Made by a program: the position numbers and the translations under genes | The notes under the pieces: model-generated | Database searches by the model: none | What the model was told of the DNA's origin: nothing | Seen by the model: only the letters and a program-made list of their open reading frames with translations | Origin: CAWJMN01 sp963844055 | Lineage (GTDB): Bacteria > Planctomycetota > Planctomycetia > Pirellulales > Pirellulaceae | Direction: 5' to 3' | Assembly (NCBI GenBank): GCA_963844055.1 | Contig: CAWJMN010000001.1 | Coordinates: 3,162,001-3,226,000 of the forward strand | DNA length: 64,000 nucleotides | Shown: piece after piece, positions 1 through 7,860 of the stretch | How positions within the stretch are numbered: the stretch's first letter is position 1 | Layout of the letters: each line of letters begins with the position of its first letter

Positions 1-472
1 AGCAGAGCGTCTCAAGGCTTGCAAATCGTTTTAGCTCCACAAACGTTGCAGTGCCAATATCCGAACCGGCGAATGAAAGCTCTCTTACGTTGCGAGGGTT
101 TTCTATATGCCGAATAAGGGCTTCTGCATCACCCTGCTTTGTGTTTCGCATGAAAACAATCGTAATTTCCGGAAATAGCGATAGCAGTTTACTGTCCTGC
201 TCTGACAGCTGAGCGTTGTCGGCTTCCATCAAATAACTTGCCTTATACGGATCGTCCCAAAAGCTTTGGAAGAGTTCAGGGGATTGAGAGCCGTCACTCG
301 CAATGACTTGAACCCCGCGAGTCCGCAAATACGATACGGCCTCTTTTCGACGAATGGCATCGTTTCTGTAGATACGAAATAACCCGAATGCCAAGGAGAA
401 TATCGCAATTGCTATTAACGCCGTTTTCAGTGAAAACTGAAAACGCTTTAAAGCGGATGGATTCATCGTCAT
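1..472 (-). CDS. Membrane-anchored LRR-like protein, C-terminus cut by window edge
   Basis: An open frame runs from an ATG at 472 leftwards off the window, giving 157 visible residues. After a short basic start it has one hydrophobic segment (about residues 15-32, FSLKTALIAIAIFSLAFGL) and a charged region. Around residues 130-157 there is a leucine-spaced pattern (NVRELSF..SDI....FVELKRFASLETL) typical of leucine-rich repeats. Short hydrophobic-N-terminus/LRR proteins of this sort are frequent in planctomycetes. It is divergent from the LRR protein at 1040-1585, with a 567-base repeat-bearing gap between them. A second in-frame ATG lies two codons in (466), so the exact start is uncertain. 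Function is unknown. The call of a real gene rests on the coherent signal anchor and LRR pattern. Confidence 0.6.
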   Translation of the reverse strand, partial: MTMNPSALKRFQFSLKTALIAIAIFSLAFGLFRIYRNDAIRRKEAVSYLRTRGVQVIASDGSQSPELFQSFWDDPYKASYLMEADNAQLSEQDSKLLSLFPEITIVFMRNTKQGDAEALIRHIENPRNVRELSFAGSDIGTATFVELKRFASLETLC

Positions 473-620
473 CTCGGAGTGTTACGAGTTGCTATTGCGG
501 CAAGGGAACGGGAACGCGTTGTCGAGCAAGCCCCTTTGCTGGGCGTACGCAATTATTCGCCTTTCGTCTCATCTGCAGAAAACTCGTCTGTACAATCCTT
601 GCACTTCTCGCGTGTCCAGC

Positions 621-795
621 AACATGAAGTGGCACTAGGAGCACGGCCTCGTGGCAATGCCGAGATAGCCAGTTCCAAACAGCGGACCTGATCACATCCT
701 AGGCGGTGGCTATTCAAGGTGCAATCGCGGCAGGGGCTCGACCGGTCGATTACAGTTGGCTGGTCTGGAAGTCAGGCAATCGCGACTGGGATGAG
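621..795 (+). repeat. Intergenic repeat R1, copy 1
   Basis: The block opens with atgaagtggcactaggagca and contains the landmark caatcgcggcagggg, followed by a short ccgg-tcgattacag segment. The same ordered landmarks recur at 3397-3655 and 4897-5100 and, for the second half only, at 5740-5876, all in the same orientation. Spacing between landmarks is nearly constant, with scattered substitutions, so these are diverged copies of one sequence. Confidence 0.75.
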
Positions 796-945
796 CAACC
801 GGGGCCAACGGCACAACTTCGCGACGGTCTGTTCCGAACGATGTTTTTTTCGCTTCTTCATCGGAGAGCCTCCTGCCTTCAAGCAAGGCTCTAGACTCCC
901 CTATAACATGGACTAAAAAAGAGGGCATTCCAGTAGCAACCACCC
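795..945 (+). repeat. Intergenic repeat R2, copy 1
   Basis: This shares with 2325-2467 the landmarks cgcacaactt-cgacg, the 20-mer atcggagagcctcctgcctt, then ctagact and ggactaaaaa in the same order. The segment agagcc...ggctct within it can form a short stem. It directly abuts R1 copy 1, so R1 and R2 may be parts of one longer element. Confidence 0.7.
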
Positions 946-1039
946 GCGAACCAGTTTAGAATCCACGCCTTGCAAAAATAAGTCGAAATCGAAGGCAAAA
1001 CATGATACTGCACAGTATTTCATTTGGATAAATGCATCG

Positions 1040-1585
1040 ATGTCCATTGCTCGACGGTCATCATTTGTCATCCTCTTCAGCCTTGTTGGCTCGTTGGCAG
1101 TTGCACAGTGGTTTGCTCAGCCATTTCAGGAACGTCGCGCCAAGCAAAAGCAGCTCAATGCTCTTGGCGCGTTCGCCGTAGCGTTTGATGCCAATGGATC
1201 CGTTTCGTCCGCTCGCTTCCGTGGTTTGATTGCCGAGGAGTTTCCAGAAGCATGCTCTCAACTTGAAGTCGTGGACCTAAAAGGAGTTCATGGAGCCTGC
1301 AACAGTCTCCAAGTACTTGCCCGCTTGAAATCATTGCGTATGGTCATTCTAAGTGGCAGCGATGTGAGAGATGAAGACATACAATCCCTCATCAGGATTC
1401 CTGGCTTGAGACATCTGTGGCTGACGAATACTAATTTGACTGATCAATGTGTTGACGACCTAGCTAGGATTGAACGCCTTGAACGCGTCAAGCTAGACGG
1501 AACCAAGATCAGCGCTGAAGCGATCGAACGCCTGCGTCTCTTGAAGCCAAGTATTACGATCGAAGGAGCCACTCATGCAGGATAG
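1040..1585 (+). CDS. Secreted or membrane-anchored leucine-rich-repeat protein
   Basis: This 181-residue protein starts with a signal anchor (about residues 8-25, FVILFSLVGSLAVAQW). From about residue 75 it has four LRR-like units (LEVVDLKGV, LRMVILSGSDVRDED, LRHLWLTNTNLTDQ, LERVKLDGTKISAE) of the 23-24-residue bacterial type. Such modules mediate protein contacts; no catalytic residues are visible. The stop overlaps the start of the next gene by 11 bases, so the two are probably translated as a pair. Upstream AT-rich sequence with no clear Shine-Dalgarno is typical of planctomycetes. Likely an envelope protein of unknown partner. Confidence 0.7.
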   Translation: MSIARRSSFVILFSLVGSLAVAQWFAQPFQERRAKQKQLNALGAFAVAFDANGSVSSARFRGLIAEEFPEACSQLEVVDLKGVHGACNSLQVLARLKSLRMVILSGSDVRDEDIQSLIRIPGLRHLWLTNTNLTDQCVDDLARIERLERVKLDGTKISAEAIERLRLLKPSITIEGATHAG

Positions 1586-2198
1586 TCTAGGCAACGATGG
1601 TAACAGGCACACTGCGACCGTTTCTTTATTTCAAACAATCCTGTGGGACATGTTCTCGGCGTTCGGTATTTTCACCGCTACGTGCTGCCTGACTTTACAT
1701 CGAGCAGGCCTCAACGACCTGCGTACTCCAATTAGCATCGAGTACGCCGAGGGCAACCGACTCGCAATCATTTTCTTCTTCACGTCGCTTGGCTTGATAC
1801 TTGTGACCGGCCTTCTGTACCGATGCTACGGCGGAATGATGGAAAGCCTGCTTTTGTTTGGAGCACTACTGTTTCTGGCCATCGTGATTGCATCCAAGCC
1901 ACATTCGATCATCCACTTTTACTCTTACTATGCGACCGTGGTCGTAGCACTTCTCGCTCCACTGTTCGCTGCATGTCGGCTCAAGATGTGGTCCTGTGTT
2001 TTGGGCCTCCTATCGATTTCGATAACGGTAATCTTGCTTCTCAATTGGGCTGCCAATACGGACTTGGGAATTGGAGGGTTCGGAATTGCACAGCGTGCAT
2101 GGTTCATCGTAGCGTGGCTGTCCAACGCGTCAGTTCTTGTACTGTGCCAGCAAGTAGCGCTAAGCCGTGAAACCGCCGCCGCAAGATTGACTGGCTAA
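1575..2198 (+). CDS. Hypothetical integral membrane protein
   Basis: The product has 207 residues with about six hydrophobic segments (around residues 20-40, 65-85, 90-110, 115-133, 138-160 and 175-198), separated by short polar loops. I recognise no family. It begins inside the end of the LRR gene, so the pair is probably co-transcribed and may act together in the cytoplasmic membrane. A start at the ATG (1575) is supported by the tight overlap. The remaining alternatives are short, so the membrane protein assignment is firm but the function is unknown. Confidence 0.6.
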   Translation: MQDSLGNDGNRHTATVSLFQTILWDMFSAFGIFTATCCLTLHRAGLNDLRTPISIEYAEGNRLAIIFFFTSLGLILVTGLLYRCYGGMMESLLLFGALLFLAIVIASKPHSIIHFYSYYATVVVALLAPLFAACRLKMWSCVLGLLSISITVILLLNWAANTDLGIGGFGIAQRAWFIVAWLSNASVLVLCQQVALSRETAAARLTG

Positions 2199-2324
2199 AA
2201 GGTTTGTAGCTGGCATCAATTGACTTTGAAGACGATATTTGAACATGACTCCGTGCGCTCCAAAGGAGAAGAAACAAAAGCGGTCCTAGTGGAATGCCCA
2301 CCAATCGCAGAGTTATCAATCGCT

Positions 2325-2467
2325 CTTGGTAACCGCACAACTTTGCGACGAACTGTTCAGGACAATGCTTCTTTCGCTTCTTTATCGGAGAGCCTCCTGC
2401 CTTAAAATTAGGCCCTAGACTCTCCCATCACGTGGACTAAAAACGGTAGGTATTCCAATCCCAGAAA
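2325..2467 (+). repeat. Intergenic repeat R2, copy 2
   Basis: Same ordered landmarks as the copy at 795-945 (cgcacaacttt-gcgacg, atcggagagcctcctgcctt, ctagactct, ggactaaaaa). It sits in the gap between the plus-strand membrane gene and the convergent minus-strand secreted-protein gene. The gagcct...aggccc part could fold into a hairpin and might work as a terminator, but there is no clear T tract. Confidence 0.7.
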
Positions 2468-2490
2468 CCAAGCCACCACGAAAGCGTTCA

Positions 2491-3285
2491 TTACGGCTTT
2501 GGCACCCTCGTATTAACTTTGTCAGAAGTCATTTGTTCCCAAAAACACTGGCCGACTTTAGCTCGAAACAGCCCCTTCAGGGCGACGCCTTCCTCGGGGA
2601 ACGTGCCGTGATTTTCAGCTGTTAAGTCCCAATACTCAACGCCATCAACCTTTGCAGAAGAAAGGTTTCTAACCAAGGTCGGCCGATATTGCCCGGCCTT
2701 AAACCAAACAGACCGCACGTCCGCATCAAGCATCTTAATATTGGAATCCCCAATGTCGATTGCAAACTCATGAAACAGGATGTCCGTCTGCGGGTTCTTC
2801 ATCACAGACTTCCACCCTGTCATCCTATTGAGCTTGCAGTAATTGCTGACAATGCTGTTAGCTGAAGGCATTTCAACAAACAACATGGGATCTCTCAAAT
2901 AATGCACCTTTCTAACCCACGCAACAGCAATACGGTTATCGCCTTGGCATATTTGCACATCCTTCATCCAAGAGATCTCTCGGAGAATCAGCTGATCGCA
3001 AGATAGCTTCTCATCGGAAATTGTATTAGCCGTCACAACGTAATCGACATCACCTCTTCGCAATACGACATTAAGGTAAACAGTGCTCACAGCTGCAGGG
3101 GCGTCACAAGCAGGCTTTTGATTGCTGACGCCTTCTGGCGTGAAGACGCTGACAAGCGGTTTCACATTTGCAGCCATCACAATGGACGTTTTATCATCCA
3201 ACTTGAAAACAACTTCTTCGCCTAGCACAGCAGAAACACCAACAATACTAAAGACTGCTATCAGAAGTGGCACAGAACTCTTCAT
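2491..3285 (-). CDS. Hypothetical secreted protein
   Basis: This 264-residue protein has a clear Sec signal peptide (MKSSVPLLIAVFSIVGVSAVLGE, predicted cut near residue 22). A mostly beta-patterned, charged mature domain follows, with six cysteines scattered over it. I recognise no family or catalytic motif. It is a monocistronic-looking gene between R2 copy 2 and R1 copy 2. Probably exported to the periplasm; the function cannot be inferred. Confidence 0.6.
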   Translation of the reverse strand: MKSSVPLLIAVFSIVGVSAVLGEEVVFKLDDKTSIVMAANVKPLVSVFTPEGVSNQKPACDAPAAVSTVYLNVVLRRGDVDYVVTANTISDEKLSCDQLILREISWMKDVQICQGDNRIAVAWVRKVHYLRDPMLFVEMPSANSIVSNYCKLNRMTGWKSVMKNPQTDILFHEFAIDIGDSNIKMLDADVRSVWFKAGQYRPTLVRNLSSAKVDGVEYWDLTAENHGTFPEEGVALKGLFRAKVGQCFWEQMTSDKVNTRVPKP

Positions 3286-3658
3286 ACACGCCAGTCCTTA
3301 TTTGTCCATCATGTTTACATAGGGGATAGTTTTAGTACTGCCTGTCACTGGCGGCCTCAGAGAGCCTCTAGGCAAAAACAACATCTGTGCCCCGTACGTA
3401 ATTCTTGCGCATGTAGCCACATGAAGTGGCACTAGGAGCACGCACGGCCTCCTGGCAATGTCGAGCTAGACAAGTTGCACGCGACTAACCCAGGCAACAT
3501 CCTAGGTGGCGGCTGCGCGAGGTGCAATCGCGGCAGGGGCCTGGACCGGTAGGTTGTAGTCAGTGAGCCAAAGTAGCCTACAATCCTGCTGGGGATGCAG
3601 CTTGAATTTGTCCGGTTGGCAAGCATCCGCGGCCAACGGCGAAAAAGCAAGCAGCCGC
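3286..3658. other. Intergenic gap holding R1 copy 2
   Basis: There is no credible gene. The minus-strand frame that crosses this gap is arginine/proline-rich and simply translates repeat R1. R1 copy 2 fills most of the region. The promoter of the secreted-protein gene (start 3285) should lie just to the right of 3285. Confidence 0.55.
3397..3655 (+). repeat. Intergenic repeat R1, copy 2 (longest copy)
   Basis: The copy begins with taattcttgcgcatgtagcc, shared with 4910-4932, and continues through atgaagtggcactaggagca, caatcgcggcaggggc and gctggggatgc. The last part (about 3523-3655) matches 5740-5876. This copy therefore bridges all the others and defines the full element of roughly 250 bases. 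Confidence 0.75.
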
Positions 3659-4702
3659 TTACGCTCGATGTCTTGACGTTCGCCAACCACCGTAAAGCAC
3701 AATGCACACAACTAGCAAAGCGATGACCATCGTGACGCTCCAATTTGCCTTCTCTTTAATCTCCCCGGTCTCGGAGTTCGCAATTTCATCGTAGGTGGCG
3801 TAGATTTCTTCAGGCAAGATTTGTCGTTTTACCTCGTTGTGCTTGATGAGCATGTCTTCTCTCGTCCTATTGTCTGAGACAATTGCCCCCACCGGAAATG
3901 CGATACTAAAGTCTTCCGCTGTAACTCCTTCATTAATTGCGACGTCAAGTATCGAAGCTGAAAGAAAAGATTCTATATGGCCTGTTGGACCTATACGGGT
4001 TTGTTCCCAGGACATCGGGATTGAAGACTTCAAAGAACTGCCGTCTTGGCCATAGGCAAACCTATACCGGTCACCTAGCTGCCCATTACGAATCAATTCG
4101 ATCTTCGTGATTCGGCCTTGATCGTCGATCCACACAACTTGCTTGCCGTTTGTACTTCGATATCGCGTGGCTTTAACGTTCTCTTCAACATCCGTTCCGT
4201 CAAATTCAAGTGATGAAAAGGCCTGAGGCCATTTACCGTTAGGATCTATCGCCCAAAGAATCGGATGAAGGTTTGAGTTCTCCGAGACCTCGTCGGCGGC
4301 GGAAATATAGCCGTGCGGATACCCTTTTCCTGTCTTGTCTGTTACTTTGTCAAACAGGAAATGCCCTTCACTTCCGTCAAATGCAGTTGAAAAGTTGGAC
4401 GCACGCAATTGGGTATGGTCATCGTTAGGACCCCAGCCATTAACTTTGTAATAATGGCGAGTCTTGTCGGTTCTAAACTCAACAGTCTTTGTGGCGACAA
4501 TGTCTTCTTTTGCGGTCCTGCCAAAATAGGTTTGGGTTGTGGACCATTTTGCTTTTAGGTCGCGAATGCTGTTGGAAGTAGCCGTTAATCGGCGTAAGGG
4601 CTCCTCGGAATAAGAGCTATTCAGAAATACGCCGAGTACAAATGTTAGTGCCAGGCAAGGCACTGCCAGCTTTGCTTTCGAATCGGTGATGTTTAAACGC
4701 AT
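3659..4702 (-). CDS. Hypothetical exported protein with C-terminal membrane anchor
   Basis: The 347 residues start with a signal-like hydrophobic segment (about 12-32, LAVPCLALTFVLGVFLNSSYS). A long beta-rich extracytoplasmic domain follows, and the protein ends with a second transmembrane helix (about 322-341, VTMVIALLVVCIVLYGGW) and a short basic tail. The pattern of the middle (lipid-like phrases such as FDGSEGHFLFDK and YRSTNGKQVVWIDDQGRITKIEL) recalls outer-membrane lipoprotein-sorting-like folds (LolA-type) that planctomycetes carry in many variants. That resemblance is weak and inferred. It stands alone between two R1 repeats. Confidence 0.6.
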   Translation of the reverse strand: MRLNITDSKAKLAVPCLALTFVLGVFLNSSYSEEPLRRLTATSNSIRDLKAKWSTTQTYFGRTAKEDIVATKTVEFRTDKTRHYYKVNGWGPNDDHTQLRASNFSTAFDGSEGHFLFDKVTDKTGKGYPHGYISAADEVSENSNLHPILWAIDPNGKWPQAFSSLEFDGTDVEENVKATRYRSTNGKQVVWIDDQGRITKIELIRNGQLGDRYRFAYGQDGSSLKSSIPMSWEQTRIGPTGHIESFLSASILDVAINEGVTAEDFSIAFPVGAIVSDNRTREDMLIKHNEVKRQILPEEIYATYDEIANSETGEIKEKANWSVTMVIALLVVCIVLYGGWRTSRHRA

Positions 4703-5122
4703 ATGTTATCGCCCGAAAAAAAGGGAAATGCGAATAAGGGTTACGGCACATTTTCGAAGAACGATGCGTCCCTCAGCTAAGACTTGCACTTTTTACGAAA
4801 TGAATTGGCAATAGGAATCGAATCTCCCGGTTAGGTCCATGCATCTTAGTTTTTGCGTGGTGCGCGATTGGAATCCTGCCGTCTTATGTACCAAACGCAT
4901 GTGCCCTTCATGTAATTCTTGCGCATGTAGCCACATGAAGTGACACTAGGAGCACGGCCTCGTGGCAATGTCGAGCTAGAGAAGTTGCCCACGCCTAGCC
5001 CACGTAACATCTTAGGCGGCGGATGTGCAAGGTACAATCGCGGCAGGGACCTGGACCGGACGATTACAACTGGGGACTCCTGCGGGTCACCAGCAACGCT
5101 CTAATACCAAACTAGGACAGGC
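4703..5122. other. Intergenic gap holding R1 copy 3
   Basis: No gene is supported. R1 copy 3 occupies about half of it (4897-5100). The part from 4703 to about 4896 is the presumed promoter region of the anchored protein that starts at 4702. Confidence 0.55.
4897..5100 (+). repeat. Intergenic repeat R1, copy 3
   Basis: Very close to copy 2 from gtaattcttgcgcatgtagc through acactaggagcacggcctcg, tgtcgagctaga, and caatcgcggcaggg to ctggaccgg. Same orientation as the other copies although the flanking genes differ in strand. Confidence 0.75.
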
Positions 5123-5698
5123 CTAATTTGGCGGTCCCTTTACCCAACGTTCGTGGATGACATCAGGCTTACCGAAGACGCGAATCAGATCCTCTCGGCT
5201 AATCGGTAACGAAATAAACTCACCCGTAGAAGAAGGGCCAATTTGAACACCAGCCAGAGGACTGTCTGCGGAATCCCTAATAACACACGAGACCAAACGT
5301 TGCTTTAAAAACGTAAAACTCGCTCCTGACAGCCGTTCCCCCAAACAATACATTGTCGCATCCTGAAGTCGGTAGATTGCTGAATTAGAGCCGGGAAAGT
5401 CCCTTCCCTTTCTAACATCAAGATCCCACGATCGAGCACGATCCTCTTGCAGCGTTGCCAGTTCAATTACTTCGCCATCTTTCAGCTTAAGCCACATCGG
5501 TGCGATCTTATCATTGCACCTCTCGCCTCCCAAATATATTTCACGAAAGCTTTCTGCAGTTCCCCGGAATTCTTTGTCGTTGTACTCAGCCCATATTCCG
5601 TCGCTTATTTTTCGACTGCCACATCCCAGCATCACGGCATGGCTTAGCATCACCAAAGAGACGACTAGTGCTATTCGCATGGGACGAAACAAGATCAT
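5123..5698 (-). CDS. Hypothetical lipoprotein
   Basis: The product has up to 191 residues, or 185 if the internal ATG at 5680 is used. It begins with a hydrophobic segment ending in the lipobox VMLGC (Cys about residue 26), so it should be lipidated and exported. The mature part is charged and mixed alpha/beta with a few cysteines and no motif I recognise. It is the last gene of the repeat-punctuated island and is followed downstream by R1 copy 3. Confidence 0.6.
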   Translation of the reverse strand: MILFRPMRIALVVSLVMLSHAVMLGCGSRKISDGIWAEYNDKEFRGTAESFREIYLGGERCNDKIAPMWLKLKDGEVIELATLQEDRARSWDLDVRKGRDFPGSNSAIYRLQDATMYCLGERLSGASFTFLKQRLVSCVIRDSADSPLAGVQIGPSSTGEFISLPISREDLIRVFGKPDVIHERWVKGPPN

Positions 5699-5739
5699 CT
5701 AACACTCCCTTATTCACTTCCTCGAATCAGGATTTTCAG

Positions 5740-5876
5740 GGTAACCGACTCGGGCACACCAGTGCGGCAGGAAACTCTTGACCGATCGATTATAGCTAAG
5801 GGCTACGACGGGCCTACAATTTCGCTGGGGATGCCGCGTAAATTGCCCGACTGGCGAAAAACTAGGGCGCCCGCAC
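5740..5876 (+). repeat. Intergenic repeat R1, copy 4 (3' half only)
   Basis: Shares gcggcagg, gaccg-tcgattatag, gcctacaat, cgctggggatgc and actggcgaaaaac landmarks with 3530-3655 in the same order. The 5' half of the element is absent or unrecognisable, so this is a truncated or strongly diverged copy. Confidence 0.55.
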
Positions 5877-5927
5877 TCTAATGATGGCACAGAACGGAAC
5901 GTACCAAGCGATAAGGACGACCACCAT

Positions 5928-5964
5928 TAAAAAAGCCTGCACTCCAGGGGATGGAGGCAGGCTT
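5928..5964 (-). terminator. Factor-independent terminator of the hom-lysC operon
   Basis: On the minus strand, an 8-base stem aagcctgc/gcaggctt encloses a second 5-base stem ctcca/tggag around a small loop and runs directly into a T tract (TTTTTTAA). It lies 46 bases past the lysC stop codon. Confidence 0.9.
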
Positions 5965-6009
5965 GGGGAAATCGTTTACTTGGTGAAACAAGGGGCGATG
6001 GTCGATGCC

Positions 6010-7788
6010 TTAGCGAAGGACGTCGGCAAAGGCCTTTTGCAGTTGGGCAAGACCCTTTTCGCCGGCAGTGCCATCGACGACCACATTCACGCGGACTTCG
6101 CTGGTGTTGATCATCTCGACATTGATCCCCGCTTCCGCCAGTGCGCGGAACATGCGAGTCCCCACGCCGGTTTGGGTGCGAAGGCCAACGCCCGAGACCG
6201 ATAGCTTGGCGATTTTGGGGCTGCTGGTTACCTTCTTGCAACCGAGGGACTTGGCGATCCCTTCCGCAACTTCGATCGACTTCTTGAGCTGCTCTTGGGG
6301 GACCGTAAAGCTGACCACGGCCGAACCATTGGCGGCAGGGTGGCTTTGCACGATCATATCGACAAAGATGCCGCCGCCAGCCACCTGAGCAAATACCTTG
6401 GCGGCAATGCCTGGGCTATCAGGAACGCCGCTAATCGTCACGCGAGCTTGGCTTGGATCGAGCGTGATCTCGTCAATCGTCAAGCCTTCCATCGAAACGC
6501 CTTGCAGGCGAGCAATCACCGCAGCAGCGTCGCTATCACTACCGCTGGACTTGCTGGCAGCGGGAGCAACGGCCGGGGCCTTATCCAGTTCAAAGGCTTG
6601 GTGAACAATTCGGAGTGCCTTGGGGGCTTCATCACGGCTCACCAAGACCGAGATCTTGATTTCGCTGGTGGTGATCATCTGGATGTTGATGCCGGCATTG
6701 GCCAGAGCGCTAAACATCTTTTCGGCAACGCCCGTTTGACGAGCCATTCCCAAACCGACCACCGAAACCTTGGCAACGCTATCGTCAGAGGTGATGCCAC
6801 TGGCCCCCACCACTTGGGCTGCACTGCGAACAGCTTCCAGCGAAGCTTCCAGCTCATCCTTGGGAACGGTGAAGGAGATGTCGGCTTTGCCAGACTCTCC
6901 CACGTTTTGCACGATCATGTCGACCGAGATATTCTTGGCCGCCACGCGGGAGAAGATCTCGAGGCTGGTGCCGGGAAGGTCGGGAACGCCTTGCACCGTG
7001 ATCAGCGCTTCATCCTTGTTGATGGCGGCGCCACTGACTGGTTGATCAGGGCTTTCGGGGTCGGCCACAATCATGGTGCCAGGCTGATCGGTAAAGCTGC
7101 TGCGGACGTGGATCGGCACATTGAACTTTTTGCCGAACTCGATCGAACGGCTATGCATGACGCCGGCGCCAAGGCTGGCCAGTTCGAGCATTTCGTCGTA
7201 GCTGATGCGGGAAGTACGGCGGGCTTCTGGCACAACGCGTGGGTCGGTCGTATAGATGCCATCGACATCGGTATAGATTTCGCAAGCGTCGGCACGCAGG
7301 GCAGCAGCCAGCGCAACGGCCGTGGTATCGCTTCCACCCCGTCCGAGCGTGGTGATGTTGAAGTCTTCATCGATCCCCTGGAAGCCAGCGGCGATGATGA
7401 TGTTGCCATCATCGAGCACCTTCTTCATGCGGGCGGTTTCGATGCTCTTGATGCGCGCCTTCGTGTGGGTGTTGTCGGTCTTGATGCCGATTTGAGCCCC
7501 CGTCATGCTGACGGCCTTATGCCCCAGCGACTGGATCGCCATGGCAACGAGTGCAACACTCACTTGCTCACCCGTGGAGAGGAGCATGTCCATTTCACGA
7601 GCGGGGGGCTTGTCCGTGATTTGCTTAGCCAGATCGACCAGTTCATCGGTGCTGTGCCCCATCGCACTGACCACCATGATGACCTGATTACCTTCTTGTT
7701 GAGCGCGAATGGCACGACGTGCCGCCTTCAAAATCTTCTCCGGATTGGCAACGCTGGTGCCGCCGAACTTTTGCACGATGAGAGGCAT
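6010..7788 (-). CDS. lysC: Aspartate kinase with four ACT domains
   Basis: Aspartokinase phosphorylates L-aspartate to start lysine, threonine and methionine synthesis in the cytoplasm. The 592-residue product opens with the family hallmark KFGGTSVA (about residues 7-14) and carries the kinase domain to about residue 245. Two tandem pairs of ACT-type regulatory domains follow (around 260-420 and 440-590, each with a VQGVPDLPG- or ISGVPDSPG-like effector loop and an MI-T/NTSE strand). Usual enzymes are 400-460 residues with two ACT units; a duplicated arrangement is known in cyanobacterial enzymes. I chose the ATG at 7788 because AGGAAG lies 7 bases upstream; the frame also has a TTG two codons earlier. 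Third gene of an operon with hom and the ApgM-like gene (72-base gap). Feedback control by lysine and/or threonine is expected but not visible. Confidence 0.95.
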   Translation of the reverse strand: MPLIVQKFGGTSVANPEKILKAARRAIRAQQEGNQVIMVVSAMGHSTDELVDLAKQITDKPPAREMDMLLSTGEQVSVALVAMAIQSLGHKAVSMTGAQIGIKTDNTHTKARIKSIETARMKKVLDDGNIIIAAGFQGIDEDFNITTLGRGGSDTTAVALAAALRADACEIYTDVDGIYTTDPRVVPEARRTSRISYDEMLELASLGAGVMHSRSIEFGKKFNVPIHVRSSFTDQPGTMIVADPESPDQPVSGAAINKDEALITVQGVPDLPGTSLEIFSRVAAKNISVDMIVQNVGESGKADISFTVPKDELEASLEAVRSAAQVVGASGITSDDSVAKVSVVGLGMARQTGVAEKMFSALANAGINIQMITTSEIKISVLVSRDEAPKALRIVHQAFELDKAPAVAPAASKSSGSDSDAAAVIARLQGVSMEGLTIDEITLDPSQARVTISGVPDSPGIAAKVFAQVAGGGIFVDMIVQSHPAANGSAVVSFTVPQEQLKKSIEVAEGIAKSLGCKKVTSSPKIAKLSVSGVGLRTQTGVGTRMFRALAEAGINVEMINTSEVRVNVVVDGTAGEKGLAQLQKAFADVLR

Positions 7789-7860
7789 GATCAAACTTCC
7801 TACCTTTTTGAAACCAACCTACTACGATTTCCTTCAATCCATCACTGCATACCTGCCGCA

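Larger units (their letters stand above)
473..1039. other. Intergenic region between divergent LRR genes, filled by repeats
   Basis: I find no convincing gene here. Short open frames on both strands lack coherent hydrophobicity or family motifs. The stretch holds one copy of intergenic repeat R1 (about 621-795) followed by one copy of repeat R2 (about 795-945). Promoters for both divergent LRR-like genes must also lie in this gap, but I cannot place them. Confidence 0.6.
5699..6009. other. Intergenic gap: partial R1 copy 4 and the lysC terminator
   Basis: No gene. The gap holds a partial, diverged R1 copy (5740-5876) and the factor-independent terminator of the aspartate operon (5928-5964). 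Confidence 0.6.

Noticed and set aside
3432..3743. Arg/Pro-rich minus-strand frame over R1
   Set aside because: It is only the translation of the repeat; the other copies do not keep the frame over their length.
621..5876. R1 repeats as integron attC sites
   Set aside because: Genes lie in both orientations and I see no paired attC core sites or integrase; repeats are same-strand and without the attC fold.
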